A stretch of 41,343 bases of DNA, from contig JAFLSF010000015.1 of NCBI GenBank assembly GCA_022511045.1, positions 1 through 41,343 on the forward strand, given 5' to 3'. Below, one piece after another: positions 34,762-41,343 of this stretch (the stretch's first letter is position 1; each line of letters begins with the position of its first letter). A program made the position numbers and the translations under genes. The notes under the pieces are model-generated. The model saw nothing but the letters and a program-made list of their open reading frames with translations. It did no database searches and was not told the origin of the DNA. The DNA is from Prevotella sp. (GTDB lineage Bacteria > Bacteroidota > Bacteroidia > Bacteroidales > Bacteroidaceae).

Positions 34762-35963
34762 AGAAAATACTATTATTAGGCTCGGGAGAACTGGGTAAGG
34801 AGTTTGTTATTGCCGCTAAGCGTGCTGGTGTTTATGTGGTTGCATGCGACCGATATGATAATGCTCCTGCTATGCAGGTAGCCGATGAGCGGGAGGTTTT
34901 CTCCATGCTTGATGGCGATGCTTTGGAGGCTATCGTGAAGAAACATCAGCCTGATATTATAGTTCCAGAGATAGAAGCTATCCGCACAGAGCGCCTTTTC
35001 CAGTTCGAGGAACAGGGTATTCAAGTGGTACCCTCGGCGCGTGCCGTCAACTATACTATGAATCGTCGTGCCATCCGCGACCTTGCTTCTCAAGAACTTG
35101 GCCTGCGTACTGCCAAATATTTCTATGCCAAAACATTTGATGAATTTAAGAAGGCTGCTGACGAAATAGGCTTTCCATGTGTCGTTAAGCCCTTGATGTC
35201 ATCCAGTGGGCATGGCCAGAGCTATGTTCATAACGACGATGAATTGGAGCTGGCATTTCGCGAGGCGATGGAAGGCTCGCGTGGTGACGTGAAGGAAGTC
35301 ATTATTGAAGAATTCATTGACTTTGAGTCGGAGTTTACCTTATTGACCGTCACGCAGCAGCATGGGTGCCCAACACTGTTCTGTCCACCTATCGGTCACG
35401 TGCAGAAGGGTGGTGACTACCGTGAGTCATGGCAGCCATATACAATCAGTGACGAGGCTTTGAAACAAGCACAGCACATGGCTGACAAGATAACAAAGGC
35501 ACTTACGGGCTATGGTATTTGGGGCGTTGAATTCTTTCTTACCAGACAGGGCGAGGTCATTTTCTCGGAACTGAGTCCACGTCCTCACGACACTGGCATG
35601 GTGACGCTGGGACATACTACCAACCTTAGCGAGTTTGAGTTACATTTCCGTGCTGTCATGGGCTTGCCTATTGCGGGTATTCATCTGGAGCATGCTGGTG
35701 CTTCTGCCGTTATTCTCGCTCCAGAAACAACAGCTCATCAAAATGATGCTTTACAGACCCCTCTACAGTACAATCTTGTTGATGCTTTAAAAGAGGATTA
35801 TACTCGTATTCGTATTTTCGGCAAGCCAGAGGCTCACTTCGGTCGTCGTATGGGAGTTGTCCTCTGCTATGGCGATTCTTCTGCCGATACTACAGCCTTG
35901 CGTGATAAGGCTAAGCGATTAGCGAAGACGGTATTAGGAACAGACCCGTATATGAAAAAATGA
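34758..35963 (+). CDS. purT: Formate-dependent phosphoribosylglycinamide formyltransferase
   Basis: This ATP-grasp enzyme formylates GAR using formate and ATP in purine synthesis. The 401-residue protein has [30 protein letters not shown] at the N-terminal substrate domain, the PEIEAI segment, ATP-grasp elements [17 protein letters not shown] and [14 protein letters not shown], and [16 protein letters not shown] followed by a C-terminal domain. It overlaps rfbB and the next acyltransferase gene by ATGA at both ends. A purine gene inside an amino-sugar cluster is unusual; a substitute role in the sugar pathway cannot be excluded. Confidence 0.92.
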   Translation: MKKILLLGSGELGKEFVIAAKRAGVYVVACDRYDNAPAMQVADEREVFSMLDGDALEAIVKKHQPDIIVPEIEAIRTERLFQFEEQGIQVVPSARAVNYTMNRRAIRDLASQELGLRTAKYFYAKTFDEFKKAADEIGFPCVVKPLMSSSGHGQSYVHNDDELELAFREAMEGSRGDVKEVIIEEFIDFESEFTLLTVTQQHGCPTLFCPPIGHVQKGGDYRESWQPYTISDEALKQAQHMADKITKALTGYGIWGVEFFLTRQGEVIFSELSPRPHDTGMVTLGHTTNLSEFELHFRAVMGLPIAGIHLEHAGASAVILAPETTAHQNDALQTPLQYNLVDALKEDYTRIRIFGKPEAHFGRRMGVVLCYGDSSADTTALRDKAKRLAKTVLGTDPYMKK

Positions 35964-36988
35964 TAGAAACCCTGCAATCCCTGCGTATTGTTTTCTCGTT
36001 GACGGTGATGTTAGCGCATTTCTCGTATGCGGGGATTGAAGGGCATAGTACTGGAGTCGGCCCGATGTTTTTTATGTTGATGACGGGTTTCGTAATGTCA
36101 AAGAGTTATGGGATAAAGGTATTGGATGGAACATTTAAGTATGGGCAATATCTTTTGTGCCGTCTGTTTAAGTTCTATCCACTTCACCTGCTTTGCCTGC
36201 TGTTGGTTGTTGTTATTCGTCGTAACACGATGGTAACGGAAGACTACGAGTCTCTCATCCCAAACATTCTTATGTTGCAGAGTTGGATTCCAAAGCAAAG
36301 TTTTTATTTCTCAGGAAATGCGGTTTCGTGGTATCTTTCTGACCTAATGTTTTTCCTACTTTTGTTCCCTTTCTTATATAAGAGAATAGGAAAGATGGAG
36401 GGCAGGGGACTACTGCGACTGGTTGTTTGTCTGTTATTGGTGTATGTAATTTATGTAACATTCTTACAGGTTGATGACTTGAATTATTGGTTATATGTTT
36501 TTCCTCCTATCCGTCTATTTGATTTTATGTGGGGGATGGTGATGTATCGTTGCTATGAATTATATCCCACTGTGGGGGGGGCAAGTTCTACTTGGAAAGA
36601 AATTCTCTTGATAGTTGGCGTAGTATTGACGATAGTCTTTTATCCTTTACACGACAAATGGCATGTTGCACTTATTCATTGGTTAGTATTGGTACCTGTG
36701 GTTTGGATATTTATGCAAGGCGATAAACGTGGTGGATTCATTAGTCGTTTCTTAAAGACGCGTACTATGGTATGGCTTGGTGGCTTAACCTTAGAAACTT
36801 ACTTGTTACATCAAATTATTTTTTCCATTATATTGCACAATGCAGAAAAGTATCATGTCCAGCTGCCTTATATGTTAATGTTAGTACTTTGTCTGGGCGT
36901 TGCTATCCTACTTAGTTGGCTGACCCATATCTGTTTTGTGAATCCAATCAATAGGAAATTACGACTACTCATAATCGAAAAGAAATAG
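35960..36988 (+). CDS. Membrane acyltransferase (Acyl_transf_3/OafA-type) with poly-G tract
   Basis: This 342-residue polytopic protein starts [49 protein letters not shown], the Acyl_transf_3 N-terminal signature with His20, and has about ten hydrophobic segments. Such enzymes transfer O-acetyl groups onto surface sugars. A run of eight G residues at 36574-36581 (in-frame codons GTG GGG GGG GCA, residues 205-208) could cause phase-variable frameshifts. The frame is open in this sequence. Base composition looks more AT-rich than the housekeeping genes. It overlaps purT by ATGA. Confidence 0.85.
   Translation: MIETLQSLRIVFSLTVMLAHFSYAGIEGHSTGVGPMFFMLMTGFVMSKSYGIKVLDGTFKYGQYLLCRLFKFYPLHLLCLLLVVVIRRNTMVTEDYESLIPNILMLQSWIPKQSFYFSGNAVSWYLSDLMFFLLLFPFLYKRIGKMEGRGLLRLVVCLLLVYVIYVTFLQVDDLNYWLYVFPPIRLFDFMWGMVMYRCYELYPTVGGASSTWKEILLIVGVVLTIVFYPLHDKWHVALIHWLVLVPVVWIFMQGDKRGGFISRFLKTRTMVWLGGLTLETYLLHQIIFSIILHNAEKYHVQLPYMLMLVLCLGVAILLSWLTHICFVNPINRKLRLLIIEKK
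36574..36581. repeat. Homopolymeric G8 tract within the acyltransferase gene
   Basis: Eight consecutive G residues interrupt codons 205-208 of the acyltransferase gene. A gain or loss of one G would shift the frame about 60% into the gene. I noticed no other mononucleotide G or C run this long in the window. Confidence 0.85.
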
Positions 36989-37002
36989 TAATACATTCAT
37001 TC

Positions 37003-37410
37003 ATGAAGGAAATAGGAAGGCTCATAGATTTACCAAAGATTGCAGATACGCGGGGAAATCTGACGGTAGTAGAACAAATGAAGCATGTGCCGTTTGATAT
37101 AGCGCGTGTCTATTGGACGTATGATATACCTGGAGGAGGACGGCGTGGTGGTCATGCGCATCGTACATGCGAGGAGGTTATTATCGCTGTCAGCGGTTCT
37201 TTTGATGTGGAATTGTTCGACGGACATGAACGCAAGACTTTTCATCTCAATCATCCCTATCAAGGACTATATGTCGGAACAAATACATGGCGTACATTAG
37301 AGGACTTTTCCAGTGGTGCAGTCTGCCTTGTACTGGCATCTGAACTATTTGATGAAGATGAATATATTTACGATTATGATGAGTTTCTTCAGCTGACACA
37401 GCATGTTTGA
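37003..37410 (+). CDS. dTDP-4-keto-6-deoxyhexose 3,4-ketoisomerase (FdtA/QdtA-like)
   Basis: This 135-residue cupin of the WxcM C-terminal-like family moves the keto group of dTDP-4-keto-6-deoxyglucose from C4 to C3. Visible are ADTRGNLTVVEQ, RVYWTYDIPGGGRRGGHAHRTCEEVIIAVSGSFDVELFDG with the catalytic His51/His53 pair known in FdtA, and the typical HPYQGLYVGTNTWRTLEDFSS. FdtA and QdtA differ in the C4 stereochemistry of the product, which I cannot tell by eye, so no symbol is given. The next gene overlaps its stop by 8 bp. Confidence 0.9.
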   Translation: MKEIGRLIDLPKIADTRGNLTVVEQMKHVPFDIARVYWTYDIPGGGRRGGHAHRTCEEVIIAVSGSFDVELFDGHERKTFHLNHPYQGLYVGTNTWRTLEDFSSGAVCLVLASELFDEDEYIYDYDEFLQLTQHV

Positions 37411-38347
37411 GATAGTCCGATATACCCCCTCTAAAGCTGCTGAATGGGATAAGTTTGTGGCTCAATCGAAGAATGGCACGTTCCTTTTCAATCGTGCCTA
37501 TATGGACTACCACCATGACCGTTTTGAGGACTTTTCATTGATGGTGTATCGTAAAAATAGACTATACGCCCTCTTTCCTGCTAATATAGATAAGGATGGG
37601 ATTTGGTGGTCACATCAAGGGCTGACTTATGGTGGGATGATAATGGATGAACATTGCAAGACGGCTGAGATAAGGACTGTCTTTGTGCTGTTGAATGAGT
37701 ATCTTTCTAATCATACTATCCGACAAGTGGTTTACAAACATATCCCTTGGATATATAGTTCGCAACCCTCTGAAGAAGATTTGTTTGCCTTGACAAACGT
37801 TTGTCACGCCACTATTCGTTCTCGCGATGTGGCATCTGCCGTTTTCTTGCGCCATTCTCTACCTTTATCAACTTTGCGTATACGAGGGGTAAAGAAAGCC
37901 TTGAAAAATAGACTAACCATAGAAGAAAGTAGTGATTACGTTGCTTTTTGGCAATTGCTGGAAGGGACACTTCAGATACGGCACCATGCTTCGCCTGTTC
38001 ACAGCTTGTCGGAAATACAGGGGCTTCAGTCAGATTTCCCTGAGAATATTCGGCTTTTCGTTGTAAAGAAAGGGCAAGACATGATAGCAGGAACGGTTCT
38101 TTATGTCAATAAAAAGACAGTCAAGACACAATATATTGCTGCGAACGAGGAGGGTAGGATGCTTGGGGCACTTGATTTACTGTTCCAACAACTTTTGAAG
38201 ATGTTTGGCATAAGTGGGATGGATTATTTCGATTTTGGAACCTCTAATCTCTTGGGGAATGGAGACTTAAACGATACGTTGATTTTCCAAAAAGAGGGCT
38301 TTGGAGGACGTGGTATTTGTTATGACACTTACGAATGGACGCTATGA
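37403..38347 (+). CDS. GNAT/FemAB-like acyltransferase in the amino-sugar cluster
   Basis: This 314-residue protein has a FemAB/GNAT-like arrangement: an N-terminal domain (VRYTPSKAAEWDKFVAQSKNGTFLFNRAYMDYH) and a C-terminal N-acyltransferase-like domain with LFVVKKGQDMIAGTVLYVNKKTVKTQYIAANEEGRMLGALDLLFQQLLK. It lies between the isomerase and aminotransferase genes. The obvious inference is that it N-acylates the dTDP-3-amino sugar, replacing the hexapeptide acetyltransferase FdtC/QdtC. Sequence identity to a named enzyme is not established. Confidence 0.75.
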   Translation: MFEIVRYTPSKAAEWDKFVAQSKNGTFLFNRAYMDYHHDRFEDFSLMVYRKNRLYALFPANIDKDGIWWSHQGLTYGGMIMDEHCKTAEIRTVFVLLNEYLSNHTIRQVVYKHIPWIYSSQPSEEDLFALTNVCHATIRSRDVASAVFLRHSLPLSTLRIRGVKKALKNRLTIEESSDYVAFWQLLEGTLQIRHHASPVHSLSEIQGLQSDFPENIRLFVVKKGQDMIAGTVLYVNKKTVKTQYIAANEEGRMLGALDLLFQQLLKMFGISGMDYFDFGTSNLLGNGDLNDTLIFQKEGFGGRGICYDTYEWTL

Positions 38348-39438
38348 TGAAATATCTGGATTTGAAAGCGGTCAATGCTCCTTATGAGACGGAGATACGT
38401 CAAGCAATGGAGGACATTCTTGGACGGGGATGGTATTTGAAAGGTGAGGCCACTCGGCTGTTTGAGGAACATTACGCTGCATATATAGGCACTCATTTCT
38501 GTGTGGGTTGTGGCAATGGGCTTGATGCGCTGACGCTTATTCTGCGTGCCTATAAGGAAACGGGAGTCTTGCAAGACGGCGACGAGGTTATAGTACCAGC
38601 CAATACATATATTGCTACCATCCTTGCCATTACCGAGAACGGATTGACTCCTGTCTTGATAGAGCCAGATATTAACACGCTACAGATAGACGATGCAAAG
38701 ATAGAAGAGGCTATTACGCCTCGTACCCGTGCTCTTATGATTGTCCATCTGTATGGCCGTTGTGCCTATACGGATAGGATAGGAGAGTTGTGCCGTCGAT
38801 ACCAGTTGAAACTGATAGAGGATAATGCTCAGGCACATGGCTGCACCTATAAAGGGGCTCATACGGGCTCTTTGGGCGATGCTGCTGCCCATAGCTTTTA
38901 TCCCTCTAAAAATCTTGGAGCCTTAGGCGATGCAGGGGCTGTTACAACTAATGACGAGGAATTGGCTACTCTCATTCGTTCGATTGCAAACTATGGTTCT
39001 TCCCGCAAATACGTTTTCGACTACATCGGTCGTAATTCTCGTATGGACGAGTTGCAGGCCGCTATCCTTGATATAAAACTGGCGGGTCTTGATACCGCCA
39101 ACCAGCACCGTAAGGAGATTGCAGCGATGTACATAGATAAGGTGAAGAACCCTAATATTATTGTTCCTCAGTCCGAGCGCGATTCCGTTTATCACATTTT
39201 CCCCATTCTCTGTAAACGTCGTGACGAACTGCGCCAATATTTGTTAAGGCATGAAGTAGAAACGGAGATACACTATCCCATACCTCCCCACAAACAGGCT
39301 TGCTATCATCAGTGGAACCAGCTTTCCTTGCCTGTCACGGAGGCTATTCACCAAGAGCAACTCTCGCTACCTTGCAACCAGACTATGACAAATGCAGAGG
39401 TCGACTACATAATAGGCCTTCTCAATGCTTTTTGCTAA
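38344..39438 (+). CDS. DegT/DnrJ/EryC1/StrS sugar aminotransferase (FdtB/QdtB-like)
   Basis: This PLP enzyme of fold I would aminate the 3-keto sugar made by the upstream isomerase. From the ATG at 38344 it has 364 residues: KYLDLKAVNAPYETEI start, GCGNGLDALTLILRA, PANTYIATILAI, the Asp-containing IEDNAQAHG and the PLP Lys189 in FYPSKNLGALGDAGAV, then RNSRMDELQAAILDIKL. The gene overlaps the GNAT-like gene stop as ATGATGA; an ATG at 38335 is also in frame. FdtB and QdtB cannot be separated by eye. Confidence 0.9.
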   Translation: MMKYLDLKAVNAPYETEIRQAMEDILGRGWYLKGEATRLFEEHYAAYIGTHFCVGCGNGLDALTLILRAYKETGVLQDGDEVIVPANTYIATILAITENGLTPVLIEPDINTLQIDDAKIEEAITPRTRALMIVHLYGRCAYTDRIGELCRRYQLKLIEDNAQAHGCTYKGAHTGSLGDAAAHSFYPSKNLGALGDAGAVTTNDEELATLIRSIANYGSSRKYVFDYIGRNSRMDELQAAILDIKLAGLDTANQHRKEIAAMYIDKVKNPNIIVPQSERDSVYHIFPILCKRRDELRQYLLRHEVETEIHYPIPPHKQACYHQWNQLSLPVTEAIHQEQLSLPCNQTMTNAEVDYIIGLLNAFC

Positions 39439-39474
39439 TGCTCAGTGTGCATCCCTGACGCACCCTTTTCACAT

Positions 39475-40284
39475 TCAAAATGTGCAGGGCAGTGTGCCTA
39501 ATTGATAGTACAATGTTCGCGCCATCCGCTCATGCCCTTTGTCATTGGGATGTAGACGGTCGGTATCTTTGTCGTGGAAGTATTGGCCATATTCGTCCAT
39601 CATGGGATAGAGCCCGCACACGGCATTCAAGTCTATGACGGGTACGGCCCAGATATTACCAGCCTCTTTTACTGCGTTAATGTATTCTTCCAAATAGATG
39701 CCGCCCGAGTTGGTGTAGTCTTCAGTAATTTGCCAGTTAGTCTCGCTGCGATAAAACTGGGCACGGTGTATGGGAGTTAATAATATAATCTGTCTCTCGG
39801 GGTACATTCGCTTTAACTTGTCTAATGCGATGTTGATACGTCCTCGATAGGTTCCTTTGTCCATCAATATTGAACGGCGTTTGCGAACTACAGGCTTTTT
39901 AGGCTCGCCATGCCCATATACCACTTGCTCCTCCTTTTCCTCGAACCATTCGCCAATGGGCACTCCGTTGTTGTAGTCATTGGTGCCTATGAAGATGACG
40001 ATAGCATCTACCGCGTCGCCATGCTCTTTCTGTAGCAAGTCTGCCTGACGGGGTATGTCGTCCCACTGCCGACCGCTTTTACCGTACACCAATGGTGTGA
40101 TGTCCAGCCAATCTTGCAGAAAGTTCCAGTATTTCAACTTCGACCCGTCGTTCTGAGGGTCAGTAATGGAGTCGCCAAAGTACGCTACACGTTTATGCGC
40201 CCAGGGGTGGGAGAGTACTGCTTGTGCTTCAATACTGAGGGTCAGCATCACTGCGAGTAAGGCTATTGTGAGTCTCTGTTTCAT
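39475..40284 (-). CDS. Exported SGNH/GDSL-type hydrolase
   Basis: This 269-residue esterase-like protein has a signal peptide (MKQRLTIALLAVMLTLSIEAQA). The nucleophile motif is YFGDSITD (Ser39); GKSGRQWDDI, IFIGTNDYNNG and the Asp-His pair of DRLHPNDKGHERMA complete the SGNH blocks. It probably deacetylates a carbohydrate outside the cytoplasm. I start at the ATG at 40284; a TTG upstream at 40317 would span the promoter and lacks a normal signal peptide. It converges on the aminotransferase gene. Confidence 0.9.
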   Translation of the reverse strand: MKQRLTIALLAVMLTLSIEAQAVLSHPWAHKRVAYFGDSITDPQNDGSKLKYWNFLQDWLDITPLVYGKSGRQWDDIPRQADLLQKEHGDAVDAIVIFIGTNDYNNGVPIGEWFEEKEEQVVYGHGEPKKPVVRKRRSILMDKGTYRGRINIALDKLKRMYPERQIILLTPIHRAQFYRSETNWQITEDYTNSGGIYLEEYINAVKEAGNIWAVPVIDLNAVCGLYPMMDEYGQYFHDKDTDRLHPNDKGHERMARTLYYQLGTLPCTF

Positions 40285-40306
40285 TGCAGGAGTATTTTCT
40301 TGGATG

Positions 40307-40314
40307 CAAAAATA
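40307..40314 (-). promoter_or_regulatory. -7 element of the SGNH hydrolase gene
   Basis: TATTTTTG on the minus strand fits TAnnTTTG and lies 22 bp from the ATG at 40284. No -33 element is evident. Confidence 0.5.
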
Positions 40315-40389
40315 CAAAAAAGATGGCGTATATGCTGCCTTTTATTCTTTTTTAAGATAAAGAATATATCAGTGAGTCAAATAAATTTG

Positions 40390-40397
40390 TACCTTTG
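40390..40397 (+). promoter_or_regulatory. -7 element of the Bax-inhibitor-1 gene
   Basis: TACCTTTG matches the consensus and lies 37 bp from the ATG at 40435. A clear TTTG at the correct upstream distance is not seen. Confidence 0.6.
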
Positions 40398-40420
40398 TAG
40401 CGTATTATTATAAATTAACA

Positions 40421-40426
40421 AAGGAG
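40421..40426 (+). promoter_or_regulatory. Strong Shine-Dalgarno of the Bax-inhibitor-1 gene
   Basis: AAGGAG ends 8 bp before the ATG at 40435. Such a classical site is rare in this window, where most starts have none, so it stands out and fixes the start. Confidence 0.75.
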
Positions 40427-40434
40427 AAAATAAC

Positions 40435-41154
40435 ATGAATTATCAAGATTACGAACTGAAAGAATATGCCAACGAGCGACAGTGGGCTGTCTCTGACACC
40501 TTTTCTGTGCTGATGCGCAAGGTGTATACATGGATGACGTTGGCTCTGGTTATTACGGGCATTACGGCCTATGGTGTTGCCAATACGCCTGCCATGAAGC
40601 AGATGCTGTATACCAACCCCTCCCTGTTCTGGATATTGGTCATAGCCGAGTTAGCGCTTGTAATTGGCTTGTCGGCCGCCATCAATCGCATATCACTGAC
40701 CACCGCCACGCTGATGTTCATTCTCTATTCCGTCATCAATGGCGCTATGCTGTCCAGCATCTTTTTGGTCTATTCTGGGTCCTCCATCGCTACGGTGTTT
40801 TTTATTACGGCAGGCACTTTCGGAGCTATGGCATTCATCGGTTATACCACCAAGACCGACCTCTCCTCTATGGGCAAGATACTCTATATGGCGCTTATAG
40901 GCTTGATTATCGCTACCGTTGTCAATTTCTTCGTTAAGAGCGCAGGATTTGACTACATCTTGAGTTACGTTGGCGTACTTATTTTCGTAGGACTCACCGC
41001 ATGGGATTCCCAGAAGATTAAGCAGATGATGCTTCAGGCCCCCGATGCCAGCGAGAGTATGCAGAAGTTGGCCCTTCTTGGCGCACTGACGCTATATCTC
41101 GACTTCATCAACTTATTCCTCTATTTGCTTCGTATCTTCGGAAAGAGAGAGTAA
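40435..41154 (+). CDS. Bax inhibitor-1/YccA family membrane protein
   Basis: This 239-residue protein has seven hydrophobic segments and matches the BI-1/YccA family: a short cytoplasmic N-terminus (...QWAVSDTFSVLMRKVYTWMTLALVITGITAYGVA), the INGAMLSSIFLVY and GTFGAMAFIGYTTKTDLSSMG motifs, and the C-terminal VGLTAWDSQKIKQM then LALLGALTLYLDFINLFLYLLRIFG. Bacterial members act at the inner membrane, in E. coli through FtsH-related quality control or ion leak; the role here is inferred only from family. It is followed by a strong terminator. Confidence 0.94.
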   Translation: MNYQDYELKEYANERQWAVSDTFSVLMRKVYTWMTLALVITGITAYGVANTPAMKQMLYTNPSLFWILVIAELALVIGLSAAINRISLTTATLMFILYSVINGAMLSSIFLVYSGSSIATVFFITAGTFGAMAFIGYTTKTDLSSMGKILYMALIGLIIATVVNFFVKSAGFDYILSYVGVLIFVGLTAWDSQKIKQMMLQAPDASESMQKLALLGALTLYLDFINLFLYLLRIFGKRE

Positions 41155-41186
41155 CCTTATTACTTTCACGCAAGATATAATCAATA

Positions 41187-41219
41187 AATGGAGTGGGGGA
41201 CTTCCACTCCATTATTTTA
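41187..41219 (+). terminator. Terminator of the Bax-inhibitor-1 gene
   Basis: A perfect 10-bp inverted repeat AATGGAGTGG (41187-41196) / CCACTCCATT (41204-41213) with a 7-nt loop is followed by ATTTTAT. Confidence 0.85.
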
Positions 41220-41245
41220 TTCCCCTCTCGGCTCTGAGCAGGCAG

Positions 41246-41272
41246 TTTTCCCCATTTTCCCCACTTTCCCCA
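41246..41272. repeat. Three tandem copies of TTTTCCCCA
   Basis: TTTTCCCCA at 41246-41254 and 41255-41263 is followed by CTTTCCCCA at 41264-41272, then CGTGAGGGAAA, which partly inverts the unit. The remainder of 41220-41343 holds no gene that I can see. The function is unknown. Confidence 0.8.
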
Positions 41273-41343
41273 CGTGAGGGAAATGAAGCGGGAAATCCGT
41301 CTGGAGTGTCATTAAATAATAGTCAAGTTATTGATAATAATAT

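Noticed and set aside
33625..39438. Full rhamnose or O-antigen locus
   Set aside because: rfbA, rfbC, rfbD, glycosyltransferases, flippase and polymerase are missing; only a 3-amino sugar branch is supported.
39453..39489. Possible terminator hairpin (CACATT-caa-AATGTG with outer CCCTG/CAGGG) between the aminotransferase and SGNH genes
   Set aside because: The outer arms are separated by an unpaired 12-base segment on one side, the inner stem is only 6 bp and overlaps the SGNH coding end.

Overview
The window looks like chromosome of a Prevotella-type member of the Bacteroidales. This rests on Bacteroidetes-specific families (BamD–omega–DUF4293 block, Porin_10-type porin, DUF4468 protein, HMA protein beside a TonB-dependent receptor), on near absence of Shine-Dalgarno sequences, and on many copies of the Bacteroidetes -7 promoter element TAnnTTTG, several with a TTG/TTTG element 19-20 bp upstream. 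Moderate GC and tight gene packing agree. No phage, plasmid, insertion sequence or CRISPR was seen. No gene-free stretch exceeds about 215 bases.

Layout. 1-94: 3' end of a tRNA (probably Phe) and a terminator. 213-4354: leftward operon DUF4468 protein, 59-residue membrane protein, large porin, serine acetyltransferase. 4438-9121: uvrB leftward and, divergently, bamD–rpoZ-like–DUF4293–tcdA, closed by a hairpin shared with the next unit. 9146-11713: leftward tkt–rpiB. 11776-13839: nspC–truA rightward, ending in a 22-bp tandem repeat array. 13899-15776: TPR-containing hybrid-membrane histidine kinase leftward. 15837-16142: short DUF721 gene. 16151-22949: leftward mrp, GH28 polygalacturonase, M3 peptidase, dCMP deaminase, S41 protease. 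22983-27996: leftward ilvE–DUF975–trmB–TonB receptor–HMA protein. 28049-31030: second 22-bp repeat array, xseB, xseA and an S8 protease leftward. 31072-33612: MATE exporter, cytidylate-kinase-like protein, phosphoesterase. 33625-39438: rfbB, purT, acyltransferase, fdtA/qdtA-like isomerase, GNAT/FemAB-like transferase and fdtB/qdtB-like aminotransferase, mostly joined by ATGA overlaps. 39475-41219: SGNH hydrolase leftward and a Bax-inhibitor-1 homologue rightward.

How genes work together. RfbB makes dTDP-4-keto-6-deoxyglucose; the FdtA/QdtA-like isomerase, FdtB/QdtB-like aminotransferase and the intervening acyltransferase-like protein would turn it into an N-acylated dTDP-3-amino-3,6-dideoxyhexose, a surface polysaccharide building block. 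The membrane acyltransferase beside them carries an 8-G tract that could switch it off by slippage. The HMA protein and TonB receptor suggest metal (possibly copper) handling. tkt and rpiB form the non-oxidative pentose phosphate branch; xseA and xseB make exonuclease VII.

Most noteworthy are the two related 22-bp dyad-containing repeat arrays placed directly at gene 3' ends, the poly-G tract, purT inside an amino-sugar operon, and several promoters so close to start codons that the mRNAs should be leaderless or nearly so.
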